A DNA stretch of 64,000 nucleotides. It comes from Polynucleobacter asymbioticus. Lineage in GTDB: Bacteria; Pseudomonadota; Gammaproteobacteria; Burkholderiales; Burkholderiaceae. Each line of letters starts with the position of its first letter. The first letter of the stretch is position 1. The notes under the pieces are model-generated. The model made no database searches and was not told where the DNA came from. It was given only the letters and a program-made list of their open reading frames with translations. Position numbers and translations under genes: made by a program. Positions 19,985-29,748 of this stretch are shown here, one piece after another. The stretch spans positions 1,742,821-1,806,820 of the forward strand of contig NZ_CP061297.1 of NCBI RefSeq assembly GCF_018687575.1, given 5' to 3'.

Positions 19985-20380
19985 TTAAACCTGCTTCATC
20001 CGAAATACTTCAACACCAACGGAGTGGCAATCTGGATAGACATCGGGCTTAGCTGTACTAACACGAGCAGCAATGACCTTGGGATGCAAGAGCATCGCGG
20101 CAACGATGTCATCGCAGAAAGTTTCTTGCAGATGAATATGGCCCTGGGAAGACCGTGCCTTAATGGTTTCACGCATGAAGTCGTAATCTACAACCTCCTC
20201 CAATAAGTCTTTAGAAGGGGTATTCATTTCCAAAGGAATATAAAGATCTACGTTCAAAATAACGCGTTGCTCTGCCTTCTTCTCAAAATCATGAACACCA
20301 ATATTGATATAGATTTCATAGTCACGCAGAAATAAGCGGCGGCAATCAGCAAGGGCTGGATGAGAAAGAATGGCATGCAT
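19985..20380 (-). CDS. folB: Dihydroneopterin aldolase
   Basis: 131-aa folate-pathway enzyme converting dihydroneopterin to 6-hydroxymethyl-dihydropterin and glycolaldehyde. It has the family's [18 protein letters not shown] stretch, with the conserved Glu, and [10 protein letters not shown]. The gene upstream is a pteridine-reductase-like SDR, which supports a pterin role. Confidence 0.88.
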   Translation of the reverse strand: MHAILSHPALADCRRLFLRDYEIYINIGVHDFEKKAEQRVILNVDLYIPLEMNTPSKDLLEEVVDYDFMRETIKARSSQGHIHLQETFCDDIVAAMLLHPKVIAARVSTAKPDVYPDCHSVGVEVFRMKQV

Positions 20381-20423
20381 AATTTTTATGAACTCTTTTT
20401 AATTTTTATTCTGTATTAAATTC

Positions 20424-21245
20424 TTAATTTGTTTTAAACATCACATCGCGTGATGATGGCAGCAGATGTTGTCCACCATCTACATATAGTGTTGTGCCTG
20501 TAATCGCATTCGAGTTAGCCAAAAATACAGCTGCTAATGCAATATCACTAGGTGTTGATGACTTTCCTAGTGGCGTCATCTGATGTGCTTTAGTAAACCC
20601 AGCTTCGGTTTGGTCACCTGAAGTTAGCGTAATGCCAGGAGCCAAACCAATTACCCGTAAGTGCGGAGCGAAATCTACCGCCAGTACCTCAACTGAAGTG
20701 AGGAGTGCTGCTTTAGATAATGTATAAGACAAATAATCTGGATTGAGATTAATTAATTTTTGATCGAGCAGCTGAATCACTGAGGGGATAGATAAATCAG
20801 CCTCGCCTGCTTTCTTTGTTTGACTCTTTTGATACTTAAACATTAACTGGGCCAGCAGTATGGGTGCGGCCAAATTAACTTGCATGTGGTCTTGCAAACT
20901 TTTGTCGCTAAGCGGGGTATCTGAATTGGCGCGATCATATTCAAAGATTGAAGCGCTATTTACGAGACACTCGAGGTTTTGAAACTCAGCAACAACAGTG
21001 CCAAACAGAGAATGAATTTCTGCTTCGCTAGCGAGGTCAGCCTTAAATGCCACAGCCCTTCGCCCCAGTTTCTGAATTTCGGCTACGGTGGCCTTGGCAT
21101 CGGACTCCGAACGGCCATAATGAACTGCCACATCCCAGCCCTGACGAGCAAATTCCAAGGCAATTTCCCGACCAAGACGCTTGGCAGCGCCGGTCACTAA
21201 AACCGCTTTATTTTGCTGAGGTGATGGGTTTGAACTCAAGTTCAC
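20424..21245 (-). CDS. SDR oxidoreductase, pteridine reductase (FolM/PTR1)-like
   Basis: 273-aa short-chain dehydrogenase. The NADP-binding loop TGAAKRLGREIAL has the TGxxxRxG form typical of pteridine reductases rather than the usual TGxxxGxG. The catalytic YLSYTLSKAAL carries the Tyr-x-x-x-Lys pair, and YVDGGQ marks the C-terminus. With folB 43 bp downstream, reduction of dihydropterin or dihydrofolate is the likely job. The substrate is inferred; other SDR functions remain possible. Only 25 bp separate its start from the divergent methyltransferase. Confidence 0.75.
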   Translation of the reverse strand: MNLSSNPSPQQNKAVLVTGAAKRLGREIALEFARQGWDVAVHYGRSESDAKATVAEIQKLGRRAVAFKADLASEAEIHSLFGTVVAEFQNLECLVNSASIFEYDRANSDTPLSDKSLQDHMQVNLAAPILLAQLMFKYQKSQTKKAGEADLSIPSVIQLLDQKLINLNPDYLSYTLSKAALLTSVEVLAVDFAPHLRVIGLAPGITLTSGDQTEAGFTKAHQMTPLGKSSTPSDIALAAVFLANSNAITGTTLYVDGGQHLLPSSRDVMFKTN

Positions 21246-21270
21246 TTAAATTCTCTTAGACTAGCGAGCT

Positions 21271-22458
21271 ATGGATATTACCTTGACCAGCCTTGAAACG
21301 GCTCATACCGAGCTTCTTAGCCAAAAAATAATGGCTGAAATCGCCTCTAAAGGCGGCTGGATCCCCTTTTCAAGGTATATGGAAATGGCTCTGTATGAGC
21401 CTGGAATGGGCTATTACAGTGCTGGGGCTCATAAATTGGGTGCTGGCGGTGATTTCACAACCGCACCTGAGCTCTCCCCCTTATTTGGCGCAGCTATTGT
21501 AGAAACGCTTTTACCGATTCTGGAGGGCCTCCAAGCCCAAGGGCTGCCTACCCAGATTCTGGAGTTTGGCGCTGGCACCGGAAAATTGGCTGAATCCATT
21601 CTCACCCGCCTGCACGATCTTGAGTTCTCCTTGGATCACTACGACATCATCGAGATATCACCAGACCTAGCTCAAAGACAAGAGGAGCGCCTCAAGCAAC
21701 TTATCCAGAAACTAGGCCTATCTACTAAATGTAATTGGTTAAGTGCTTTGCCTAGCAACTTCAAGGGCATCATTCTGGCCAACGAGGTAATTGATGCCAT
21801 CCCTTGTGATGCCATCATTTTTCAAAATGGCTTTTGGTATCAACAAGGAGTCGTTGTAGTAGATGGCAAGCTTACTTGGTCAGTAGGACAACCCCTTGAG
21901 CAGTCACTGCTTCCAGAGACTTTGCTCACCGGAGACTTTTCTGAAGGCTACGCTACTGAATTGCATGCCCCAGCAAATGCTTGGATGCGCCAAGTAGCCA
22001 AGCATCTTGATACCGGACTCTTCCTCACTTTTGATTATGGATTTCCGGAGAGTGAGTATTACCATGCACAACGCCTAGAAGGCACACTCATGGCACATCA
22101 TCGCCATCATGCCATTCAAGATCCGTTTCACCTTCCGGGGCTATGTGATTTAACGACACATGTGGAATGGTCGCAGATTGCACGCAGTGCACTCCAAGAA
22201 GAAGTTGATGATGTCTATCTCAGCAATCAGGCAAGTTACTTACTAGATGCAGGCATTGGCGATATTGCACTAGAAGTTGGAGATCCCAGCAATCCAGAAA
22301 CTTTCTTACCAATCTCCAATGCGTTACAAAAACTATTATCTGAAGCGGAGATGGGTGAGCTCTTTAAAGTCTTTGCGTTCTCAAAGAAACTAGCTGACGT
22401 ATTGCCAGACCATGTCCTAGAAGACTTACCTGGCCTTCGAGGCAGAAATCGGTTGTAG
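21271..22458 (+). CDS. MidA/NDUFAF7-type SAM-dependent methyltransferase (COG1565)
   Basis: 395-aa class I methyltransferase. Markers are GYYSAGAHKLGAGGDFTTAPELSPLFG split over the start of the domain, the SAM-binding EFGAGTGKLA near residue 98, and LTFDYGFPESEYY. The eukaryotic relative NDUFAF7 methylates an arginine of a complex I subunit. A complex-I-linked NDUFA9-like gene is close by on the other strand, but the bacterial substrate is not established. Its stop is 3 bp from the convergent cca stop. Confidence 0.85.
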   Translation: MDITLTSLETAHTELLSQKIMAEIASKGGWIPFSRYMEMALYEPGMGYYSAGAHKLGAGGDFTTAPELSPLFGAAIVETLLPILEGLQAQGLPTQILEFGAGTGKLAESILTRLHDLEFSLDHYDIIEISPDLAQRQEERLKQLIQKLGLSTKCNWLSALPSNFKGIILANEVIDAIPCDAIIFQNGFWYQQGVVVVDGKLTWSVGQPLEQSLLPETLLTGDFSEGYATELHAPANAWMRQVAKHLDTGLFLTFDYGFPESEYYHAQRLEGTLMAHHRHHAIQDPFHLPGLCDLTTHVEWSQIARSALQEEVDDVYLSNQASYLLDAGIGDIALEVGDPSNPETFLPISNALQKLLSEAEMGELFKVFAFSKKLADVLPDHVLEDLPGLRGRNRL

Positions 22459-22461
22459 TAG

Positions 22462-23601
22462 TTAAATGCTTACGGCTGCGGTAATAGCCAAGAGCCTCGC
22501 AGCATCTACCGCACAGCGAATGCTTTCCCCGTTGGACCGGTCTTCTGCGGGAATGCCTCCAATAATTTTTGCTGTGTCGAGTGCCTGAGAATTTTGCATT
22601 GCCAATATTAAAGCGCTCACGCTGAAACCAATACGTTCAGCTAAATCTAACAATGCATGCCCACGATCCGGCTTACGCCATACATCAGCTCGATTAAACC
22701 AAGCCAGTACATCAGCAGGCTGAAATACACCATTTTTAATCTTTGCCGTATTTTCAATGAGCAAATGGAGCTCACTAAATATTTCACTGAAATCCCGCAC
22801 TTCATTTGGCATCTTGACGCACTCTGCCCATGAGCGAATTTCACTAGCAGGCAAATGCATGAGTGTTACGGCGCAGCGATCTTCAAGACGGCTAGCTGCT
22901 GCATGCAAATAGGTGATAAGTTGCTCGCGGAACTCTTCTTTAGCTATAAGGGATGTCAGTGTTGACGGCAGCAGCACTTTGGCTGCATCAGCATCCAGCA
23001 AAACCTGAAACATCCGCATAGGCTTAGTAGCAGTAAAGCCTCTAGCTAACTCCTGCCAGATTCTCTCAGCCGAGAGTGCTGATAATTCATTGGACTGAAC
23101 GATGGCCTGTAAAGCATCCATGGTTTCGGACGCCACCGTGAATTCAGGAAAGCGCGCTGCAAAACGGGCGATACGCAAGAGACGTAAGGGATCTTCAGCA
23201 AACGCATCAGACACATGACGAAATACCTTAGCCGCCAAATCTTGCTGGCCGTTATAGGGATCCAAAATAGGTCCCACCCATTTACCATCAGCACCCACCT
23301 CTTGAGCCATTGCATTGATAGTCAGATCGCGACGCTCTAAGTCCTGCTCTAGCGTGACAGTCGGGTCAGCATAAAACATGAAGCCTTTATAACCCTTGCC
23401 CGTTTTACGCTCGGTGCGCGCTAAGGCATATTCAGCTTGGGTCTCTGGATGCAAGAACACTGGAAAATCTTTTCCCACCGGACGATAGCCCTGGGCAATC
23501 ATTTCTTCTACGCTAGAACCAACCACCACATAATCGATGTCATGCACCGGCAAACCCATCAGGGTATCCCGAATAGCGCCACCGACTGCATAGATCTTCA
23601 T
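22462..23601 (-). CDS. cca: CCA-adding tRNA nucleotidyltransferase
   Basis: 379 aa. Adds or repairs the 3' CCA of tRNA. The nucleotidyltransferase core has [23 protein letters not shown] (split across the G-loop and DxD) and [10 protein letters not shown], then [18 protein letters not shown]. It is short for the family: E. coli Cca continues into an HD phosphohydrolase domain, which is missing here, so repair-associated phosphatase activity is not expected. Last gene of the slt-NDUFA9-like-cca run. Confidence 0.93.
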   Translation of the reverse strand: MKIYAVGGAIRDTLMGLPVHDIDYVVVGSSVEEMIAQGYRPVGKDFPVFLHPETQAEYALARTERKTGKGYKGFMFYADPTVTLEQDLERRDLTINAMAQEVGADGKWVGPILDPYNGQQDLAAKVFRHVSDAFAEDPLRLLRIARFAARFPEFTVASETMDALQAIVQSNELSALSAERIWQELARGFTATKPMRMFQVLLDADAAKVLLPSTLTSLIAKEEFREQLITYLHAAASRLEDRCAVTLMHLPASEIRSWAECVKMPNEVRDFSEIFSELHLLIENTAKIKNGVFQPADVLAWFNRADVWRKPDRGHALLDLAERIGFSVSALILAMQNSQALDTAKIIGGIPAEDRSNGESIRCAVDAARLLAITAAVSI

Positions 23602-23605
23602 CGAC

Positions 23606-24514
23606 TTATTTCATGCCTTCTAAGGTGCGACGACTAATGCCAAAAACTTTAGTCAAGGCATCTACGCCATTCAGCGGCAAGATATTTGGCAACTGCATTG
23701 AGGCAATATTGTCGCGTGACATTAAAGTGGGGACAGGCAGAAATTCGAAAGCCAAAGCCTGGAGATAACCAACGAAATCTGGCACAGGAATAATGGCGCA
23801 TTTTGTATTTACCTTGCGCGCAGCAAATTCCACAATCTCTTTCATGGTGTAAACCGTCGGCCCCACTAAATCATAAGACTGATGAATAGTTGATGGCATT
23901 TTTAGAGCCTTGGTAAAGGCAGTTGCCACATCATCTACGCTCACCGGCTGGAACTGTGCTCCAGAGTTAGCTAGCGGCATTGCTGGAAATAATTTTGTTA
24001 ACTTGGAAAATAAATTAATAAATTGATCTTGAGAACCAAAAATGACTGAGGGTCTAAAAATAGTCCAATCGAGGTTGCTAGCTTTTACAGCAGCCTCTCC
24101 ATCACCCTTGCTGCGCTGATACATCGATGGGCCATTCGAATCCGCGCCTAATGCACTCATGTGCAGGTAACGCTTGAGACCATGCAATTGCATCGCAGTC
24201 ATGATGCTCTTTGGGAGCTCGACGTGAGCTGCTGAAAATACCTTGCCATAAGGCTGAGCAGGCTTGTCATGCAACACGCCAACTAAATTAATGACTGCAC
24301 CACCAGGCTTAATTCGTGAGCAAAGCTCTTGCAAAGAATCAAACTCATGCACATCAGCATCTTCTAAGTGCACTTTCGGCAACATACGCAATTCACGTGC
24401 AGATGCTAAATGTCTAGTGGGTAGCAAAACGGAACAGCCCTCTGCTTGCAATTGAGCAGCTAAGACTCTACCTACAAAACCGTTACCACCAATTAGCAGA
24501 ATGTCATATTTCAT
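23606..24514 (-). CDS. NDUFA9-like atypical SDR / NAD(P)-binding epimerase family protein
   Basis: 302-aa extended-SDR-fold protein starting with the nucleotide-binding [14 protein letters not shown] motif and containing [19 protein letters not shown], as in the complex I NDUFA9 family. The canonical Tyr-x-x-x-Lys of active SDRs appears as YQRSK. Bacterial members are often encoded away from nuo and their role is unclear. Four bp upstream of cca and 23 bp downstream of the transglycosylase, so probably one transcript. Confidence 0.78.
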   Translation of the reverse strand: MKYDILLIGGNGFVGRVLAAQLQAEGCSVLLPTRHLASARELRMLPKVHLEDADVHEFDSLQELCSRIKPGGAVINLVGVLHDKPAQPYGKVFSAAHVELPKSIMTAMQLHGLKRYLHMSALGADSNGPSMYQRSKGDGEAAVKASNLDWTIFRPSVIFGSQDQFINLFSKLTKLFPAMPLANSGAQFQPVSVDDVATAFTKALKMPSTIHQSYDLVGPTVYTMKEIVEFAARKVNTKCAIIPVPDFVGYLQALAFEFLPVPTLMSRDNIASMQLPNILPLNGVDALTKVFGISRRTLEGMK

Positions 24515-24537
24515 AAAACTCCAATGTAATTGAAATA

Positions 24538-26502
24538 CTAGGGTAGTTCAGATGCGTTTGCCGCTTTAGGAGTAATCACACCTAAACGCTGCTTTAAAGA
24601 CTGTGTCTGTCCATGCATCACCGATGAATAATACGTTGCATTGGCTAATACATTTTTTACATAAGTTCGCGTTTCATTGAACGGAATCGTTTCCGCAAAA
24701 ATTGCACCCTCAGTAGGACTCGTCAGCTTTTCTCGCCAAGTCTTTGAGCGTGATGGACCGGCGTTATAAGCAGCAGATGCTAGAACCCAAGAGCCATCCA
24801 GGTCCACCAAGACCATATTCAAGTAATTGCTACCTAAAGTGAGGTTGGTATTGGTATCAGTAAGCTTGTCATTGGTATATGAGGTCATGCCAATTTTCTT
24901 AGCAACATACTTGGCAGTGTTTGGCATCACCTGCATCAAGCCTGAGGCGCCGACTGAAGAAGAGGCATTCATGATGAAGCGCGATTCTTGACGAATCAAA
25001 CCATAGGCCCAAGCCAAATTCAAATCAATTTGCTTAGCAATTGGCGATAACTCGTCACGATAAGGCGTTGGATAGCGCAAGCTAAAGTCATGCTCTTGCT
25101 TAGTACGATCGGCTGTATTTACAACGCGATCATATAAGCCAATACGCTTAGCGTATTCAGCAGCCGCCAGTAATTGCTTGTCACTCATATTGCGCAGCTC
25201 CCAATTCCAATCGCGGTTGCCTTCAAAGCGCAAATTCATGGCGTAGAAACGCTCACCCCGAATAAAGCCTTTACGTTGAGACATCGCTTCGATTTCTGCA
25301 TCACTCACTTTGGTGCGGGCAGGCGCATGATTGGATTTACCCAAATCTTCACGCGCAAGCTGTCCATAAAAGTTGTACTGATCAGCAACCAGCTCCAGAT
25401 TCTCGCGGGCTTTCTCATTTTGGCCGTCGACTTTTAATGCGCGCGCATACCAATAAGTCCAAGCGGGATCTTTACTGCGAACTGCTGGGTTCATACCCTC
25501 AATGGCATTCTTTACTAGAGCCCAATCTTTAGCCCGCAAGCCTGCGCGCACTTTCCACTCCTGACCTTCAGTAGAAAGAAGTTCGTTGTAGCCTAACTCT
25601 TGCTGTAGACGATACGCATCATCCGCATTAGGATCTAATTTTTTCGCAAGGAATTGGCCAATCACACCCCAAGCTACAGCCTGGTTTTCTTTGCTATAGC
25701 GCGATGCATTTTGTGAAAAATCTTTAAACGCTTTTGCAGGATCGGCTTTGGCGGACTTGACAATCTCAGCAATAGGATCCTCGCCACCCAAGCGTCGTGA
25801 CATGGTGTCAAAACCCATCTCACTAGCAGCACGACCAATGGCCTTTGCTTCGCTTGGCGTCATGCCGCCAGCCCCAACCAAGATGGGGACGAGCTCTTGG
25901 CAAGCCTGACCGAAATAACGTGGATCCAATAATATTGCGCGTGCGTCTATTGCTACTTTGCTTGGGTTCTCACCTTGGGCCAATTTTGACTGCAGTGAAT
26001 AGCACTTCACTTGAGTGTCATCATCCAAAACAAACTTAGGGTATTCGACATCAAAACGCGCCCAATCTTTTCGCTTACCCAAGACGAGTAGCCAGTCATT
26101 GCGCATCCGGTCAGCCAAAGCCGTACCTTGGTACTGATTTAGAAAAGCCACCACCTGAGAGTCAGCATTACTATCGGCACGTGCACCACCAGCACTATCA
26201 AATAACTGGGGCTTAATACGAAAATAAGCTACATAGTCCTCATACGGATAATTAGAGAGGCTAGCAGCCAATGTTTGCGCCCGGGCTACATCATTTCGTT
26301 TAGCGGCCTCACGTAATTCAATAAAAGTACGATCACCTTCCGTGATCTCAAAGGCTGAAATCCGGCTTTCTTTTGCAGGAATAGTTTTCTTCGCTTTTTC
26401 AGCAAAAATGCTGGGCGCAGAAACAGCAAGGGCTAGAAATAGAATCCCGCCCACGGTTTTTTGCCAGCCATCAAAAACATGAAACTTCTTTTTCACCGTC
26501 AT
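24538..26502 (-). CDS. slt: Soluble-type lytic murein transglycosylase
   Basis: 654-aa exported peptidoglycan-cleaving enzyme. An N-terminal signal segment of about 34 residues is followed by a long alpha-solenoid (Slt U and L domains, about residues 45-460) and a C-terminal catalytic domain with RQESRFIMNASSSVGASGLMQVMP; the catalytic Glu is in RQESRF. AYNAGPSRSKTWR and ETRTYVKNVLANATYY complete the SLT signature. Only 39 bp separate it from the divergent cyclo-ligase gene. Confidence 0.92.
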   Translation of the reverse strand: MTVKKKFHVFDGWQKTVGGILFLALAVSAPSIFAEKAKKTIPAKESRISAFEITEGDRTFIELREAAKRNDVARAQTLAASLSNYPYEDYVAYFRIKPQLFDSAGGARADSNADSQVVAFLNQYQGTALADRMRNDWLLVLGKRKDWARFDVEYPKFVLDDDTQVKCYSLQSKLAQGENPSKVAIDARAILLDPRYFGQACQELVPILVGAGGMTPSEAKAIGRAASEMGFDTMSRRLGGEDPIAEIVKSAKADPAKAFKDFSQNASRYSKENQAVAWGVIGQFLAKKLDPNADDAYRLQQELGYNELLSTEGQEWKVRAGLRAKDWALVKNAIEGMNPAVRSKDPAWTYWYARALKVDGQNEKARENLELVADQYNFYGQLAREDLGKSNHAPARTKVSDAEIEAMSQRKGFIRGERFYAMNLRFEGNRDWNWELRNMSDKQLLAAAEYAKRIGLYDRVVNTADRTKQEHDFSLRYPTPYRDELSPIAKQIDLNLAWAYGLIRQESRFIMNASSSVGASGLMQVMPNTAKYVAKKIGMTSYTNDKLTDTNTNLTLGSNYLNMVLVDLDGSWVLASAAYNAGPSRSKTWREKLTSPTEGAIFAETIPFNETRTYVKNVLANATYYSSVMHGQTQSLKQRLGVITPKAANASELP

Positions 26503-26542
26503 ACCTTATCGATTTACTATATCTCTTAATTTTCGCCTGATA

Positions 26543-27175
26543 ATGGTCTATATGCACGGCAATTCTCCAAAATCGCTACGGCAAGACTTGCTAGCCCAAA
26601 GGAAACAGTTTGCGGCTAGCGCAAGCTATTCCATAGCTCAAGAAGCCATTTTGGCTAGCCTAGCTGCTTTTCTAGAGAACCATGACACCCAAATTCAATC
26701 CATAGCCTTGTATTGCCCTATACAAGATGAGCCTGACCTAAGACCCGCACTACTAGCATGGGCTCAGAGTAAGACAGGTAGAGCGTTAGCTCTTCCATTT
26801 GCGCGTCCCGATAAGCATCTGGATTTTTATGCCTGGGAAGCGGGGGATCTCCTGATTCCTAGTCGCCATGGCGTGCCGGAGCCGGATCCCAATAACCCTC
26901 GCAGACCTCAAGTCACTCCAGACTGCATCCTGATTCCCTGCGTAGGCTGGTCAGAATCCAGGGTGGGCGATAAAACACATTATTGGCGGCTTGGGTATGG
27001 GGGTGGCTACTTTGACCGCACCCTAGCCCAGTTGCGTAAAGCTAAACCAAGCCTACTGTGCGTAGGCATTGGCTTTGATTGGCAAAAATTAGAGGATTCT
27101 CATTGGCAGGCTCAAGCGCATGATGAGCCTTTAGATGCCATGCTGACTGAGTCAGGCTTATTCATTACTTATTGA
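26543..27175 (+). CDS. 5-formyltetrahydrofolate cyclo-ligase
   Basis: 210 aa. Converts 5-formyl-THF to 5,10-methenyl-THF using ATP, returning stored folate to the one-carbon pool that MetF uses. Recognised by the N-terminal LRQDLLAQRKQFA helix, YCPIQDEPDLRPAL and the ATP-site RLGYGGGYFDRTLAQL. The first ATG is used; an ATG three codons on is also possible. It overlaps metF by 11 bp tail to tail. Confidence 0.9.
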   Translation: MVYMHGNSPKSLRQDLLAQRKQFAASASYSIAQEAILASLAAFLENHDTQIQSIALYCPIQDEPDLRPALLAWAQSKTGRALALPFARPDKHLDFYAWEAGDLLIPSRHGVPEPDPNNPRRPQVTPDCILIPCVGWSESRVGDKTHYWRLGYGGGYFDRTLAQLRKAKPSLLCVGIGFDWQKLEDSHWQAQAHDEPLDAMLTESGLFITY

Positions 27176-27995
27176 GACTGAGATTGTCTGCAATCGCTAA
27201 AACAGCATCTGCCTGATTGAGTGAATAAAAATGTAGTCCAGGTGCGCCAGCCACTAAAAGCTGATCACACAGATCTGTCACCACTTCCTCACCAAACGCA
27301 CGAATCGAAGCGGTGTCATCGCCATAAGACTGCAAACGCAAACGAATCCAACGCGGAATTTCTGCGCCACAGGCATCAGAAAAACGCAGTAGCTGAGTAC
27401 TGTTAGTAATTGGCATGATTCCAGCAATCACTGGCTGAGTAACGCCCAAGTCATAGGCCTCATCCACAAAGCGGAAATAGGCGTCGCTGTTATAGAAATA
27501 CTGAGTCACTGCTGAATTAGCTCCAGCTTTCATCTTCTGCACAAAGAAATCCACATCCGTCGCCGGCGACTTGGCCTGAGGATGACATTCTGGATAGGCG
27601 GCTACATCAATATGAAACCAGTCACCAGTTTCTGCACGAATAAATTCGACTAATTCATTGGCATGATGGAACTCACCATACTGGCCCATGCCAGATGGTA
27701 AGTCGCCACGTAAAGCCACAATCCGCTTAACACCTAAAGCTTGGTACTGCTTCAACATTTCGCGCACGCTTTCACGTGAACTACCAACGCAAGATAAGTG
27801 GGGGGCAACCGCTGCACCTGCAGCGTGAATATCGCTCACCACTTTCAATGTGCCAGATTGTGTAGAGCCACCGGCACCAAAAGTCACAGAATAAAAAGCG
27901 GGCTTGAGCGTTTCACTAAAACGCTCGCGCACGAGATGCAGCTTATTCTCACCTTCAGGTGTTTTTGGAGGGAAGAATTCAACGCTTAATTCCAT
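27165..27995 (-). CDS. metF: 5,10-methylenetetrahydrofolate reductase
   Basis: 276-aa FAD-dependent TIM-barrel enzyme that makes the 5-methyl-THF used by methionine synthase. Markers are EFFPPKTPEGE at the N-terminus (catalytic Glu), SVTFGAGGST, LRGDLP and the GIMPITN segment. It lies 55 bp after ahcY on the same strand, so it is probably under the SAH riboswitch as ahcY-metF. Confidence 0.96.
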   Translation of the reverse strand: MELSVEFFPPKTPEGENKLHLVRERFSETLKPAFYSVTFGAGGSTQSGTLKVVSDIHAAGAAVAPHLSCVGSSRESVREMLKQYQALGVKRIVALRGDLPSGMGQYGEFHHANELVEFIRAETGDWFHIDVAAYPECHPQAKSPATDVDFFVQKMKAGANSAVTQYFYNSDAYFRFVDEAYDLGVTQPVIAGIMPITNSTQLLRFSDACGAEIPRWIRLRLQSYGDDTASIRAFGEEVVTDLCDQLLVAGAPGLHFYSLNQADAVLAIADNLSLNK

Positions 27996-28050
27996 GATCT
28001 TGGGCCTGTATCTCTATTTCTCTATTGAACAATATCTAGCAAGGGGTAGA

Positions 28051-29496
28051 TTAATAACGATAGTGGTCAGCCTTGTATGGGCCTTCCTTCGTTACACCAA
28101 TGTAAGAAGCTTGCTGATCTGACAATACAGTTAACTGTGCATTCAATGTCTTGAGCTGCAAACGCGCAACCTTCTCATCCAAATGCTTTGGCAATGTATA
28201 AACACCAACTGGGTATTTATCTGTGCCAACTGCATTCCACAATTCAATCTGCGCAATCACTTGGTTCGCAAATGAAGAGCTCATGACATAAGATGGGTGA
28301 CCTGTACCGCAACCCAAGTTCACTAAGCGGCCTTTAGCCAAGATGATGATGCGCTTCTCGGGATTGCCATTCTCTGCTGGGAAAATCACGTGATCTACTT
28401 GTGGCTTGATTTCTTCCCACTTGTATTTCTCAATACCAGCAACATCAATCTCGTTATCGAAGTGGCCAATGTTACAAACAATGGCTTGATTCTTCATCTT
28501 CACCATGTGGTCATGTGTAATCACATGATAGTTACCAGTTGCTGAAACAAAGATATCTGCTTTATCTGCAGCGTAATCCATTGTGACAACGCGGTAGCCT
28601 TCCATCGCTGCTTGCAATGCACAGATTGGGTCTACTTCAGTAACCCAAACTTGAGCTGACAAAGCACGTAGAGCTTGGGCTGAACCTTTACCCACATCGC
28701 CGTAACCACAAACCACTGCAACCTTACCGGCAACCATGACGTCAGTAGCACGCTTGATCGCATCAACTAAAGATTCGCGGCAACCATAGAGGTTGTCGAA
28801 CTTGCTCTTAGTAACAGAATCGTTTACGTTAATTGCTGGGAACTTCAAGTCACCTTTAGCGAACATCTGATAGAGGCGATGTACACCAGTAGTAGTTTCT
28901 TCAGTTACGCCTTTTACTTTTTCTAAGCGTGTGGAATACCAAGTTGGATCTTGCGCCAATTTCTTTTTAATAGCTGCAAACAAAATAGTTTCTTCTTCGC
29001 TGGTTGGATGATTCAAGCAAGCTTGATCTTTCTCAGCACGTGCACCGAGGTGCAATAACAAAGTGGCATCGCCACCGTCATCCAAAATCATATTGGTGAA
29101 GCCGCCATCAGCCCACTCAAAAATACGGTGGGTGTAATCCCAATACTGCTCAAGAGTTTCACCCTTGATCGCAAACACTGGAGTGCCATTGGCGGCAATC
29201 GCTGCAGCAGCGTGATCTTGTGTGGAGAAAATATTGCAAGATGCCCACTGCACTTCAGCGCCGAGCGCTTCAAGCGTCTCGATCAATACTGCAGTTTGAA
29301 TGGTCATGTGCAATGAGCCAGTGATACGCGCGCCACGCAATGGTTGCTGTGCTGCGAACTCGTCGCGAATCGCGATGAGGCCTGGCATTTCTGTTTCAGC
29401 AATGGCGATTTCTTTACGGCCAAAGTCAGCCAAAGAAATATCGGCAATAGCGCAACGGGTTGCTACAAAGTTGTTTAAATCGGAAACGGTACTCAT
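28051..29496 (-). CDS. ahcY: Adenosylhomocysteinase (SAH hydrolase)
   Basis: 481 aa. Splits S-adenosylhomocysteine into adenosine and homocysteine, relieving product inhibition of methyltransferases. Visible are [16 protein letters not shown], the long insertion of the plant/proteobacterial type, NAD-binding [20 protein letters not shown] and the C-terminal KADHYRY. The start is the ATG at 29496 (MSTVSDLNN), which has GGAG 5 nt upstream; a reading frame 20 codons longer exists but runs through the leader. Its leader carries an SAH riboswitch. Confidence 0.97.
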   Translation of the reverse strand: MSTVSDLNNFVATRCAIADISLADFGRKEIAIAETEMPGLIAIRDEFAAQQPLRGARITGSLHMTIQTAVLIETLEALGAEVQWASCNIFSTQDHAAAAIAANGTPVFAIKGETLEQYWDYTHRIFEWADGGFTNMILDDGGDATLLLHLGARAEKDQACLNHPTSEEETILFAAIKKKLAQDPTWYSTRLEKVKGVTEETTTGVHRLYQMFAKGDLKFPAINVNDSVTKSKFDNLYGCRESLVDAIKRATDVMVAGKVAVVCGYGDVGKGSAQALRALSAQVWVTEVDPICALQAAMEGYRVVTMDYAADKADIFVSATGNYHVITHDHMVKMKNQAIVCNIGHFDNEIDVAGIEKYKWEEIKPQVDHVIFPAENGNPEKRIIILAKGRLVNLGCGTGHPSYVMSSSFANQVIAQIELWNAVGTDKYPVGVYTLPKHLDEKVARLQLKTLNAQLTVLSDQQASYIGVTKEGPYKADHYRY

Positions 29497-29501
29497 GAAT
29501 G

Positions 29502-29530
29502 CTCCAGCTAAATACGATCCAATGCTGGAG
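29502..29530 (-). promoter_or_regulatory. Hairpin that sequesters the ahcY ribosome-binding site
   Basis: In the ahcY leader CTCCAGC (29530-29524) is perfectly complementary to GCTGGAG (29508-29502), the latter containing the GGAG ribosome site 5 nt before the ATG. Formed, this 7-bp hairpin would hide the site. It is a candidate part of the riboswitch expression platform (inference). Confidence 0.55.
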
Positions 29531-29561
29531 TAGAAACTCGCTAGCCATTGAATCATGGGTT

Positions 29562-29668
29562 AGCGAGCGCAGTTGCAATTAGCAAACTCTGGGATTACCT
29601 AGGAGTCCACTCCCTTCAAGCCTGGGGAAACGCTGGTTCTCAGCATTCCTTGCAACGCTCCTTGAAGG
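29562..29668 (-). promoter_or_regulatory. SAH riboswitch controlling ahcY-metF
   Basis: The leader matches the S-adenosylhomocysteine riboswitch: P1 pairs CCUUCAAG (29668-29661) with CUUGAAGG (29620-29613). The conserved GGAGCGUUGCAA follows the 5' P1 strand, and P2 is GGAAnGCUG / CAGCnUUUCC. The pseudoknot is GAGCG with CGCUC (29569-29565), inside AACUGCGCUCGC. Downstream, CUCGCUA (29567-29561) can instead pair with UAGCGAG (29543-29537), and this pairing uses part of the pseudoknot strand, giving a mutually exclusive hairpin. SAH riboswitches known upstream of ahcY turn expression on when SAH is high. Confidence 0.88.
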
Positions 29669-29669
29669 T

Positions 29670-29709
29670 ATGGCGAAATTGTAATCAATTTCGCCATATT
29701 TCGCCTCAA
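29670..29709 (-). promoter_or_regulatory. 12-bp-arm palindrome over the probable ahcY promoter
   Basis: ATGGCGAAATTG-taat-CAATTTCGCCAT (29670-29697) is a perfect 28-nt inverted repeat between metK and the SAH riboswitch. On the minus strand a -10 TACAAT (29683-29678) lies inside it, placing transcription start a few nt before the aptamer. The only -35-like sequence is a weak TTGAGG (29709-29704) at 20 nt spacing. A third ATTTCGCC copy follows directly. No T run follows on the minus strand, so it is not an obvious metK terminator; it looks like an operator for an unidentified regulator. Confidence 0.55.
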
Positions 29710-29748
29710 TACAACTACTTACTGCAAATTTACCACTTAGAAGGCCGA

